From positions 1-12,257 of the forward strand of contig JAEZSM010000028.1 in NCBI GenBank assembly GCA_023421875.1: a stretch of 12,257 nt of DNA. The letters run 5' to 3'. Numbering within the stretch: position 1 is the first letter of the stretch; every line of letters starts with the position of its first letter. The notes below the pieces were generated by a model. It did no database searches and had not been told where the DNA came from. It was given only the letters and a program-made list of their open reading frames with translations. This DNA comes from Spirochaetota bacterium (GTDB taxonomy: Bacteria; Spirochaetota; Spirochaetia; Treponematales; Rectinemataceae). The position numbers and the translations under genes are program-made. Positions 5,894 through 12,257 of the stretch are shown here, piece after piece.

Positions 5894-6679
5894 GTGACTC
5901 CCGTGCAATCCGGGGGTCCCGCGCCGGCCCCGATTCTCCAGGGTCAATTGGAGCTGAGAGCGCGATTGGCCGAGTATTTTTCGTTATGGGAGAAGGGGGC
6001 TTCGACATCCCTTTTCTTTATTATTATAGGGGTGGCCTTTCTGTACGGCGCCCTGCATGCCCTTGGGCCGGGGCATCGAAAAACGGTGGTGTTTGCCATC
6101 TATCTATCCCGCCCTTCGCCCTGGTGGGAGCCTATTGCCATGAGTCTGGGCTTAGCCGGGTTGCACGGGGGAAGCGCCGTCGCGCTCATTTTTATATTTC
6201 GCGGTGTGTCCGGAGCGATATCGGCCTCCACCGATGCGGTCGCAGCCTACATGGAAGGATTTGCCTACCTGTCGCTTATAGCGGTGGCGCTCTTTTTGCT
6301 TATCCGCGCGATCGCGGACTTGGCGAAAGGAAAATCGCAGCGGCAAAGCCAGCTCAGTCTAGGGGCTCTCATGCTCACGGGTGTTTACCCCTGTCCGGGG
6401 GCTATTCTCGTTCTTGTCCTCTCCCTTAGCCTGGACATACTGAGCCTGGGCATTGCCGCGGCGCTTGCCATGTCCATCGGCATGGCCCTTCCCATCGCGC
6501 TCTTCGCCTATCTAGGCTGGTTGGGCAGGGAAGGGCTTTTACATAGGCTCAAGGACAATGAGCAGAGAATCAGAAAATCCGGCGCGATCGTGGAGATTAT
6601 CGGTTTTTCGATCCTTCTGCTTTTCTCCGCCTACATCGCCCTGCCCTTCATAAACGGTCTCACCGGGCTGAGAATATAG
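5894..6679 (+). CDS. NicO/RcnA-type nickel-cobalt transporter (permease)
   Basis: A polytopic inner-membrane protein of the NicO (NiCoT/RcnA-like) family, moving Ni2+, Co2+ or a similar cation, probably with the DUF1007 protein. Counting from the GTG at 5894 (261 residues), TM1 (about 38-58) runs into the family signature HALGPGHRK (55-63, H55 and H61). GLHGGSAVAL (89-98, H91) and YPCPGAILVL (165-174, C167) are further hallmarks, with about six hydrophobic segments in all. GTG 5894 is only the first in-frame start after a TAG at 5846; it has no ribosome-binding site. The natural start is almost certainly ATG 5765, which would add a signal peptide and the NPFLG mature end. Whether the product is made depends on amber read-through or internal initiation. 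It ends in TAG after a normal C-terminus. Confidence 0.85.
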   Translation: MTPVQSGGPAPAPILQGQLELRARLAEYFSLWEKGASTSLFFIIIGVAFLYGALHALGPGHRKTVVFAIYLSRPSPWWEPIAMSLGLAGLHGGSAVALIFIFRGVSGAISASTDAVAAYMEGFAYLSLIAVALFLLIRAIADLAKGKSQRQSQLSLGALMLTGVYPCPGAILVLVLSLSLDILSLGIAAALAMSIGMALPIALFAYLGWLGREGLLHRLKDNEQRIRKSGAIVEIIGFSILLLFSAYIALPFINGLTGLRI

Positions 6680-7670
6680 GGCGCCAATACTGCATCGAGA
6701 AGTGAACTCTTTGTTGAATCCCCTCAAGCTGAAAAAATATTTGGTGTAGATACAAGAGCCTTAGCCTGCATTTTTCAACAATTCCGTGATAAGGCCGCGC
6801 GCATTGGCCGCATGACTGAGGCTGCTTTGAATGACGATGACGAGGCACTCGGCGAAAATTTATAGCTCAAAGAAGGGGAATACCTTAATAGAGCAGCCGT
6901 CCTCCTCTTTTACGATTCGCCAGACAGGTTTATCAATGGTGCCTGCATTAAGATAGGGTTCTTCGTCACCGATGACGACCTACGGTATCAGGACGAAATT
7001 CACGGTGCTCTATTCGAACAGGTGGAAAAGGCTCTCGACCTTCTCAGAACGAAATACATGAAGGCCTACATCCGCTACGAAGGTATCCAGCGCGTGGAAG
7101 AATTCCTCTTCCCCGAACTAGCCCTACGCGAGGCTCTTTTAAACGCAGTGATTCATAAGGACTATGCGAGCGGCATTCCTATCCAGATAAGCGTCTACGA
7201 GGACAAGATCATGATCTGGAATTCCGGCGTATTACCCCAGAATTGGAACGTCGATCGCCTACTGGGGAAGCATCCGTCTATTCCCTACAATCCCTTACTT
7301 GCCAATGCCTTCTTCCGTACGGGCTATATCGAATCCTAGGGCCGCGGCATCGAGAAGATCTTCCGCGAGTGCGCGGGATACGGTGTGCCGCCGCCATGCT
7401 TCGACTTTGACGCAAACGGTCCGATGCTGACCATAGGCGCGGATCCCAAACGTGCAAAAGCAATCATCGGTGATAGCATCGGAGAAAACTAGGGAGAAAC
7501 TGCTGCGGTTCGTGAAGGAATATCCGTAGCTGTCGTCGGCGGAGCTTGCCATTCTTCTCGGCATAAGCCCTAAAGGTGTTGATTTGATGACCCATTACCT
7601 GCCTAAGTGGCCAGAACTCAAAGAGCAACTTAATTTGGCTCCACTGACCGACGGGCCTCGGGAACTGTAA
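6680..7670 (+). pseudogene. Remnant of an AlbA/HATPase_c_4 (RecG-like, Schlafen-type) ATP-binding regulator
   Basis: Read through stops, this stretch encodes the C-terminal two thirds of a putative ATP-binding transcriptional regulator (AlbA_2 plus HATPase_c_4 architecture). Recognisable parts in order: FRDKAARIGRMTE, LKEGEYLNRAAVLLF, RYQDEIHGALFEQVEKAL, YEGIQRVEEF, the GHKL-type N-box LREALLNAVIHKDY, WNSGVLP, HPSIPYNP, GYIES-stop-GRGIEKI, and a C-terminal winged-helix piece with LSSAELAILLGISPKGV. The N-terminal AlbA domain (about 150 residues) is absent. TAG codons break the frame at 6863, 7337 and 7527, and the frame shifts by +1 between about 7440 and 7500. At 7337 the family has a conserved tryptophan (SWGRG), so TGG became TAG. 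It ends at TAA 7668. It looks less G+C-rich than its neighbours, suggesting acquired DNA. A product from the intact central frame (7022-7339) is unlikely to function. Confidence 0.85.
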
Positions 7671-7684
7671 TCAGTACTAAAACC

Positions 7685-8914
7685 TCAGGCGATGGCCGCG
7701 GCAACGATGCGCGCCGCGGCGGCGATGTCCTCGGGGCGGCTGAACTCGGCGGGGTTGTGGCTTATGCCGTCCTTGCTGGCCACGAAAAGCATGGCAGTGG
7801 GCAGATAGGGGGCGAGGATGGCGCTGTCGTGCAGGGCTCCGCTGGAAGCGTCGGGCAGGGGTATGCCCAGGCTGGCGCCGGCTTGGCGAAGGCGATCGCA
7901 GAGGCTTGGATCGAATGGCAGGGCTGGGAGGTTTTCGAAGCAGTTGATGTGTGTTTCCAGGCCTCGTTTTTGCCCGATGGATGAGAGGAGGCTGCGGATA
8001 GAACTGTCGCCGGAGGCGAGAATATCGTTGGAGGGCGAACGGAAATCCAGCATGAAATCGGCCTTTCCTGGAATGACATTCACCGCGTTGGGGGCGACAG
8101 TCAGGGCTCCGGTTGTTACGGCCGAGCTGGGATGAAGGGCATCGAATTTTTTTCCCAGAGCCTCTAAGCCGAGTACGAATTCGGCGGCGCCCGCCAAGGC
8201 GTCGCGGCGGTCCGACATGGCGGTGGAGCCAGCGTGGTTCGCGACGCCCTGGAATTGACCCGAGTACTGTCGTCTGCCGTTTACTGTGGTCACCACGGCG
8301 ACTGAGAGGCCTTTTTTCCACAAGCCTATGCCCTGCTCCACATGGACTTCGATCAAGCCTTTGTAGCGGTCGAGGGGAAAGCCGAAGCTTCCCGGGCGGA
8401 TCTTGTCCAGCGCGACGCCGAAGGCCTTGCCGGCGCTGGCGAAATCGGTGCCGGCGAGATTCTTCAAGGTTTTAATCTGTTCAGCGGGCAGGGTGCCCGC
8501 CCAGGCTCGGCTGCCGAGCATGGCGATGCCGAAGGTGGTGCCTTCTTCCTCGGCGAATACCACCAATTCCAGTGCGGCGCCGGGCAGGGTTCTCAGCAGT
8601 TCGAGGGCGACGACAACGCCCACCACCCCGTCGAATTTTCCGCCCGAGGGGACAGTATCGATATGGGAGCCGCAGAGCCAGGCGGGCTCGTCCCAGGAAA
8701 TCCCCGCCGAGCGCGCATGGAGGTTGCCGGTGGGATCCATTTTAATCGAGCAGCCTAGCTTTCGGACTTCCTCTATGATGTATTCGCGGGCCGCCGCCCA
8801 GGAGGGGGAAAAGGTGGGGCGGTTATATCCGGCGCTGGGGTCGGATTCGTTCCATTCGGCTATGGTCTCGATGTCGTTCATGAGTCTTTTTTCGGAAATT
8901 TCAAAGTTCTGCAT
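7685..8914 (-). CDS. M20-family N-carbamoyl-L-amino acid / allantoate amidohydrolase
   Basis: A 409-residue Zn/Mn-dependent cytoplasmic hydrolase of the AllC/HyuC/beta-ureidopropionase branch of M20, which removes carbamoyl or ureido groups from N-carbamoyl amino acids or allantoate. Metal-site residues are H84 (GSHIDTVP), D95 (GGKFDGVVG), E122/E123 (FAEEEGTTFG: catalytic base and ligand), H191 (EVHVEQG) and H386 (DGISHNPAE). H227 (ANHAGSTAM) and H362 (GALHDSA) match substrate- and dimer-contacting positions. The length is normal. The frame stays open far upstream, but ATG 8914 fits the family N-terminus (ISEKRLMNDI). It has no Shine-Dalgarno and lies 8 nt after a TATACT box, so a leaderless start is possible; the alternative is ATG 8881. 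The gene is divergent from the solute-binding protein and adenine-deaminase-like genes, pointing to nitrogen salvage from ureides or pyrimidine/purine breakdown. Allantoate versus carbamoyl amino acid specificity is unresolved. Confidence 0.93.
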   Translation of the reverse strand: MQNFEISEKRLMNDIETIAEWNESDPSAGYNRPTFSPSWAAAREYIIEEVRKLGCSIKMDPTGNLHARSAGISWDEPAWLCGSHIDTVPSGGKFDGVVGVVVALELLRTLPGAALELVVFAEEEGTTFGIAMLGSRAWAGTLPAEQIKTLKNLAGTDFASAGKAFGVALDKIRPGSFGFPLDRYKGLIEVHVEQGIGLWKKGLSVAVVTTVNGRRQYSGQFQGVANHAGSTAMSDRRDALAGAAEFVLGLEALGKKFDALHPSSAVTTGALTVAPNAVNVIPGKADFMLDFRSPSNDILASGDSSIRSLLSSIGQKRGLETHINCFENLPALPFDPSLCDRLRQAGASLGIPLPDASSGALHDSAILAPYLPTAMLFVASKDGISHNPAEFSRPEDIAAAARIVAAAIA

Positions 8915-8922
8915 GGAAAGAG

Positions 8923-8928
8923 AGTATA
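8923..8928 (-). promoter_or_regulatory. -10 box of the M20 hydrolase gene
   Basis: TATACT on the minus strand (8928-8923), 8 nt before the ATG at 8914. Initiation 6-8 nt downstream of the box would fall at or just before the ATG. No -35 match at 16-18 nt spacing was found. Confidence 0.4.
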
Positions 8929-9024
8929 CAGCCGACTTAGGGAGAAGGCGAGAAGCTGCGCGCTGCCACGAGGTGGAGGGTGGGGCCGCTTGAAGGCGAT
9001 GCGGCGCGCTCCGGCCGGACTTTT

Positions 9025-9036
9025 GCATAAATATGC
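9025..9036. promoter_or_regulatory. Palindrome GCATA-AA-TATGC upstream of the solute-binding-protein promoter
   Basis: A perfect 12-nt inverted repeat ending 3 nt before the TTGACA box. It resembles a second palindrome at 9148-9163 (both TGCAT, an A/T core, then ATGC), with centres 125 bp apart. It may be an operator half of a looping repressor or activator site, shared with the divergent M20 gene. Confidence 0.35.
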
Positions 9037-9039
9037 TTG

Positions 9040-9079
9040 TTGACATTGCTTTTCCGTTGGAGCTATTGTCAGGTATAAT
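9040..9079 (+). promoter_or_regulatory. Overlapping promoters for the solute-binding protein operon
   Basis: Two readings overlap: TTGACA (9040-9045), 18 nt, TATTGT (9064-9069); and TTTCCG (9051-9056), 17 nt, TATAAT (9074-9079). Each has one perfect hexamer. The expected starts, near 9076 and 9086, leave a leader of about 90-100 nt holding a small GGGG/CCCC hairpin and the palindrome at 9148-9163. Confidence 0.55.
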
Positions 9080-9147
9080 AAAAGACCTGAATAGCTCTGA
9101 AAAAGCATGGCGGGGATTCTCCCCAAAAACGGTTTCCAATTCATATT

Positions 9148-9163
9148 CTGCATTTATATGCAG
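9148..9163 (+). promoter_or_regulatory. Stem-loop CTGCAT-TTAT-ATGCAG abutting the ribosome-binding site
   Basis: A perfect 6-bp inverted repeat with a 4-nt loop, ending 1 nt before the AGGAGG of the solute-binding protein (9165-9170). As RNA it could limit ribosome access. As DNA it matches the palindrome at 9025-9036 and loosely fits the ARG-box pattern (TGnAT, four A/T, ATnCA). Confidence 0.4.
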
Positions 9164-9176
9164 CAGGAGGTGTCGG

Positions 9177-10709
9177 ATGATTCGTCGCGGCGGTGCAAGT
9201 TTTCGTCTAGTATTCATGGTGACTGCCCTGGCAGTTCTATTTGGGGCTACTGCGAGCCTCTTTGCGCAGGCAGGGAGTGAAAAAGACCCCCTGGTCGTCA
9301 TTCAGTCCGCCGAGCCGACGGGTCTGGATCCTGTAACCAACCGAACTGTTCCGGCCTACAACGTAACGCTCCACATCTTCGATTCCCTTCTGCTGAAGAC
9401 TCCCGACGGACAGACGGTACCGGCCCTGGCCGAGAGCTATGTGAAAGAAAGCGATACCTCCTGGCTGTTCAAACTCAGGTCCGGTGTCACCTTCCACAAT
9501 GGGGAAGCCCTGACAGCTGACGCGGTCAAATACACCATCGACGAGATTTTCAATCCCGCGAATAAATCCACCAGGGCCAACGATCTCAATTGGATCGACA
9601 AGGTAACGGTCGTTGACAAGCTTACCGTGCGCATCACTGGCAAGAAGCCTTTCCCTCTAGCTGACCACTACTTCTCTGAACTCCAGATCGTGCCTCCCCT
9701 CTACAGGGAAAAAGTGGGAGCCCAGAAGTTTAACGAAGAGCCCGTCGGCACCGGTCCCTATCAGTTCGTTCGCTGGGACAGGGGCAACAGGATCGTGCTC
9801 AAGCGAAACGATAACTACTGGAAGGCCCCGGCTTCCGCCCAGTTCGTAGAGTTTCAGACTGTAAGCTCGGCGGCCAGCAGGGTCGCCACCCTATTGGGCG
9901 GCAAGGCCGACCTCATCGTCGATCCTCCCGTCACCGCGAAAAGCCAGATCGACGCCAATCCCAAGACCACGTTCGCCTCTGTGACCGGAACCCGCGTCCT
10001 CTTTGTCGGATTGGACGTCGTTCAGGATTCACCTCTCAAGGATGTGAGGGTCAGGCAGGCGCTCAACTACGCGGTGGACAAGAAGACGATCACCAGCAGG
10101 TTGATCGGCCTGGCCAGCGAAGAAACCACAACCCTGCTCACTTCCAGCGACTTCGGCTTTACTCCTGAGGTTAAACCCTATCCCTACGATCCCAAGAAAG
10201 CCCGTCAGCTTCTGGCGGATGCCGGGTATCCGAACGGATTCAGCATCAAGCTGGACGCGACCACCGGACGTTATATCAACGACAGCGCCGTGGTGCAGGC
10301 TATCGCGGGCTATCTGGGCGAGGTAGGGGTAAAGGTAGAACTGAATATCCTCGAATTCGGAGCCTTCAACGGCGCACTCTTCTCCCATAAAACATCGCCC
10401 ATGTACTTCGTCGGCTGGGGCAATCCGGTGTTCGACGCCTCATACGTCTTCAATTTCATCACCAAGACGGGCAGCCTCTTGAGGACCATCGAGGATCCGG
10501 CCATCGACAAGCTGCTCAACGGAGCGAACGAAACAACGGACAAGGCCCTGCGCAAGAGTCTCTACGCCCAGGCGGGAGCCCTGATAAACGAATCCGCCCC
10601 GGCGATCTTCCTGTACAAGCAGCCTGTACTCTACGGACTTTCGAGCCGTATGGACTGGAAGCCGCGATCCGACGAATTCCTCTATATTTACGATGCCAAA
10701 CTGCGCTAA
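9177..10709 (+). CDS. ABC transporter solute-binding protein, family 5 (peptide/nickel/opine type)
   Basis: A 510-residue periplasmic binding protein of the SBP_bac_5 (DppA/OppA/NikA) family. The signal peptide has basic residues at 3-4 and a hydrophobic core at 11-27, with likely cleavage after SLFA (residue 30) and no lipobox cysteine, implying a free periplasmic protein. Family hallmarks are WLFKLRSGVTFHNG, EPVGTGPYQFVRW followed by an RNDNYW motif, DVRVRQALNYAVDKKTI, and the lobe-II motif PYPYDPKKARQLLADAGYPNG. ATG 9177 was chosen for its AGGAGG ribosome-binding site at 9165-9170 and because the signal peptide begins there, although the frame is open from 9033. The adenine-deaminase-like gene starts 22 nt downstream, with no permease or ATPase between, so the membrane partners lie elsewhere or beyond the window. 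The ligand is not determinable from sequence; context suggests a nitrogenous compound. Confidence 0.95.
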   Translation: MIRRGGASFRLVFMVTALAVLFGATASLFAQAGSEKDPLVVIQSAEPTGLDPVTNRTVPAYNVTLHIFDSLLLKTPDGQTVPALAESYVKESDTSWLFKLRSGVTFHNGEALTADAVKYTIDEIFNPANKSTRANDLNWIDKVTVVDKLTVRITGKKPFPLADHYFSELQIVPPLYREKVGAQKFNEEPVGTGPYQFVRWDRGNRIVLKRNDNYWKAPASAQFVEFQTVSSAASRVATLLGGKADLIVDPPVTAKSQIDANPKTTFASVTGTRVLFVGLDVVQDSPLKDVRVRQALNYAVDKKTITSRLIGLASEETTTLLTSSDFGFTPEVKPYPYDPKKARQLLADAGYPNGFSIKLDATTGRYINDSAVVQAIAGYLGEVGVKVELNILEFGAFNGALFSHKTSPMYFVGWGNPVFDASYVFNFITKTGSLLRTIEDPAIDKLLNGANETTDKALRKSLYAQAGALINESAPAIFLYKQPVLYGLSSRMDWKPRSDEFLYIYDAKLR

Positions 10710-10731
10710 GAGCGCTGGATACAGCATAGGA

Positions 10732-12257
10732 ATGTACCGAGGTTTTTTCCCCGACGACGGGGAACGTTATGCGGCAGGTCGGGCGGCTCTAGGCCTAGAG
10801 CTGCCCGACCTGATCCTCCGTGGAGGCAGGTATCTTAATGTCTTCACGGGGGAGCTGCTCTCAGGCGACATTTGGATCAAGGGTCGCCTTATCGCCAGGA
10901 TCACTCAGGAGCCCTGCGCCTTCGAGACGAGGGTGATCGATGTCTCAGGCAAGTTCCTCAGCCCCGGATTTGTCGAAGGGCACATCCATGTGGAAAGCTC
11001 ACTGGCTGACCCTGTGCACTTTGCCGAGGCTGCGCTCCGCTGCGGGGTAACCTCGATATTCACCGACTTTCACGAGGTCGGGGCGATAGCGGGCAAGCCG
11101 GGTCTTCAAGAAATGGTCGAGGCGATGCGCGGCACGGACCTGAAGGTTCTCTTTATGACTCCGATGGAGCTTCCCTTCCTGCCGGAGATCCAGCACACGT
11201 TGAGTACCCTTTCCCAGGCCGAAGCTCTTAGCCTTCTACAGGAATCCGACACTGTGGGGCTTGCGGAGGTCAACGGCCAGGAGATCGTCAAATTCCTCAC
11301 TTCGGGCAAAGCAGAAGATTTTTCTCTTCTCGGCCAAGCTGTAAAAAATCGACGAACGCCTGAAGGACATCTCTTCCATATCCGGGGCGCCCAGCTGGAT
11401 GCCTGTCTTGCGGCAGGCCTGAGCTCGGACCATGAGCTGCGCAGGCAGGACGAGGTGGCGGAGAAAATCCGTAAGGGTGTTTTTGTGATGCTTCGCAACG
11501 GGACGATTGCCCGGGAGGTGGAAACCCTGATCGAGGTAGTGCCCCGGGAGGGTTTGCCTACGGCCCGGGTGGGGATGGTGACCGACGATATGCTGATCAC
11601 CCATATGAAACCCGAAAGCTATATGCTGCGCAAGGTACGGCTGGCTATCGCGGCGGGCATATCGGTACCGGACGCGCTGCGCATGGTCTCCAGCAACGTG
11701 GCGGAGCACTACCGCGTCGGCGAAGTGATCGGAGCCCTGCGCCCCGGCGCCTACGCCGACATTATTGTCTTCGATTCACAGGAATCCCTGAACCTTGAAG
11801 GGGTTTTCGCCTCCGGCAAGCTAGTAAGCGGTTATGGGAGTTTCAGCCCCCACCCGGGAGCGCAGCCCGCCGGGCATGCCTATTCCCCGCGGCTGACTCA
11901 GACTATTCTCCGTGCCCCTATCGCCGAGGCCGATCTTCGCTGGCTGCCTCTCGGCAACAAGGCCGCCTCGGCGGTCATCAGGGCGATAGAACTGGAGGAG
12001 GCCACCCGCTTCACCCGCCTTACCGAGATCGAAGCTCCGGTCCGCGGCGGCGATGTGGATCTTTCCGCGTTAGACGAGAACCTTTTATATCTCATCTGCG
12101 CCAACAGGCAGCATGAAGAACTCATAGGAAAGGGCTTTTTACGCAACTATGGACTGCGGGAGGGCGCCCTGGCGGTAAGCCAGGCCCACGACCATCACAA
12201 CATAATCGCCCTGGGCAGGCGGAAGTCCGACCTTATCCAGGCGGTCAATCGCGTGAT
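10732..12257 (+). CDS. Adenine deaminase-like amidohydrolase, 3' end outside window
   Basis: The first 508 residues of a metal-dependent amidohydrolase of the adenine deaminase (AdeC) family, which converts adenine to hypoxanthine and ammonia. Visible: PDLILRGGRYLNV (25-37), metal motif GFVEGHIHVESS (79-90), GLAEV (176-180), GH (212-213), SSDHE (231-235), VTDD (283-286, the catalytic-Asp region), GALRPGAYADIIV, and the adenine-deaminase C-terminal domain ending in AHDHHNII. Several positions depart from typical adenine deaminases: GHLFHIRG replaces GHAPGLSG, MKPESYMLRKV replaces the GHI-containing segment after TDD, and HDHHN replaces HDSHN. Substrate specificity may therefore differ. It is 22 nt downstream of the solute-binding protein, with a weak ribosome-binding site (AGGA touching the ATG), so coupling is likely. 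Two hairpins lie within the first 27 codons. About 60-80 residues are missing at the window end. Confidence 0.92.
   Translation, partial: MYRGFFPDDGERYAAGRAALGLELPDLILRGGRYLNVFTGELLSGDIWIKGRLIARITQEPCAFETRVIDVSGKFLSPGFVEGHIHVESSLADPVHFAEAALRCGVTSIFTDFHEVGAIAGKPGLQEMVEAMRGTDLKVLFMTPMELPFLPEIQHTLSTLSQAEALSLLQESDTVGLAEVNGQEIVKFLTSGKAEDFSLLGQAVKNRRTPEGHLFHIRGAQLDACLAAGLSSDHELRRQDEVAEKIRKGVFVMLRNGTIAREVETLIEVVPREGLPTARVGMVTDDMLITHMKPESYMLRKVRLAIAAGISVPDALRMVSSNVAEHYRVGEVIGALRPGAYADIIVFDSQESLNLEGVFASGKLVSGYGSFSPHPGAQPAGHAYSPRLTQTILRAPIAEADLRWLPLGNKAASAVIRAIELEEATRFTRLTEIEAPVRGGDVDLSALDENLLYLICANRQHEELIGKGFLRNYGLREGALAVSQAHDHHNIIALGRRKSDLIQAVNRV
10747..10764 (+). other. Hairpin in the start region of the adenine-deaminase-like gene
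   Basis: TTCCCCG-ACGA-CGGGGAA, a perfect 7-bp stem with a 4-nt loop, 15 nt after the start codon. A run of six T lies across its 5' edge (10743-10748) and no T-run follows, so it is not a plus-strand intrinsic terminator. Confidence 0.55.
10775..10812 (+). repeat. 38-nt near-perfect palindrome inside the adenine-deaminase-like coding region
   Basis: Every base from 10775 to 10793 pairs with 10812 back to 10794 except one G-T wobble (10785/10802). As RNA it is a stem of about 17 pairs with a tight 4-nt loop. It covers codons 15-27 and is only 10 nt after the smaller hairpin. No T-run follows. It could protect the upstream solute-binding-protein mRNA from 3' decay or lower translation of the deaminase. 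Confidence 0.75.

Noticed and set aside
5854..6429. Plus-strand open frame of 191 codons starting 6 nt after the permease TAG
   Set aside because: It overlaps the permease in another frame; the permease frame has all family motifs while this one has none.
5765..7339. A single fusion protein, because permease and regulator remnant share one reading frame
   Set aside because: Frame sharing is a one-in-three chance, the permease has a normal C-terminus at 6679, and the regulator lacks its N-terminal domain; a fusion is unnecessary.
4939..7670. Integrative element inserted at the tRNA gene
   Set aside because: I found no second copy of the tRNA 3' end, no integrase and no flanking direct repeat in the window.
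10743..10764. Intrinsic terminator after the solute-binding-protein gene
   Set aside because: The T-run precedes the stem on the plus strand, and on the minus strand the stem is followed by A residues; neither orientation gives a stem followed by a U-tract.
1..12257. Genome-wide reassignment of TAG to an amino acid
   Set aside because: glpK, mgtC and the permease end at TAG exactly where their families end, so TAG works as a stop; at most a local or partial effect remains.
1..12257. CRISPR array, insertion sequence or phage genes
   Set aside because: No regularly spaced repeats, transposase or phage structural motifs were seen on either strand.

Overview
The window looks like a G+C-rich chromosomal segment from an anaerobic or facultative bacterium with a Gram-negative-type envelope. 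The evidence is indirect. The solute-binding protein and the DUF1007 protein have signal-peptidase-I-type leaders with no lipobox cysteine, and the tRNA has no encoded CCA. The gene set (glycerol kinase, a C_GCAxxG_C_C redox protein, a SagB-type nitroreductase, a NicO-family metal transporter, an adenine deaminase relative) would fit a spirochaete, but the sequence alone does not prove that.

Layout. (1) Bases 1-2622, minus strand: glycerol kinase (glpK), then a small cysteine-rich C_GCAxxG_C_C protein, then a SagB-type flavin oxidoreductase cut by the window edge. The last two are 1 bp apart and form a unit. (2) Bases 2692-3914, plus strand: a DinB-superfamily protein and an MgtC/SapB membrane protein, overlapping by 4 nt. 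(3) Bases 4001-4669, minus strand: a HAD phosphatase or phosphomutase, convergent with mgtC. (4) Bases 4670-5127: a regulatory and RNA region with a 16-bp operator-like palindrome, a 50-nt inverted repeat, a strong promoter, a leader hairpin, a CAU-anticodon tRNA gene (probably the lysidine-modified tRNA-Ile2), and an extended -10 promoter. (5) Bases 5128-6679, plus strand: a periplasmic DUF1007 protein and a NicO/RcnA-type metal permease, a classic transition-metal transport pair. The permease has a TAG codon inside what should be its signal peptide. (6) Bases 6680-7670: a decayed remnant of an AlbA/HATPase_c_4 (RecG-like, Schlafen-type) ATP-binding regulator. It lacks its N-terminus and carries three TAG stops and a frameshift. 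(7) Bases 7685-12257: an M20-family N-carbamoyl amino acid/allantoate amidohydrolase (minus), divergent from a family-5 ABC solute-binding protein followed by an adenine-deaminase-like amidohydrolase (plus, cut by the window end).

How the genes fit together: region 7 reads as a nitrogen-salvage locus for uptake of a peptide-like or nitrogenous solute plus deamination and decarbamoylation of purine- or ureide-type compounds. Region 5 handles a divalent transition metal such as Ni or Co. Region 1 links glycerol phosphorylation with two redox proteins whose joint role is unknown.

The oddest signals are the amber-only interruptions in two neighbouring genes, two very long palindromes (one inside the first codons of the adenine-deaminase-like gene), two genes whose -10 box lies 6-8 nt from an ATG with no ribosome-binding site, and a pair of TGCAT/ATGCA palindromes flanking the solute-binding-protein promoter. 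I saw no insertion sequence, CRISPR array or phage module.
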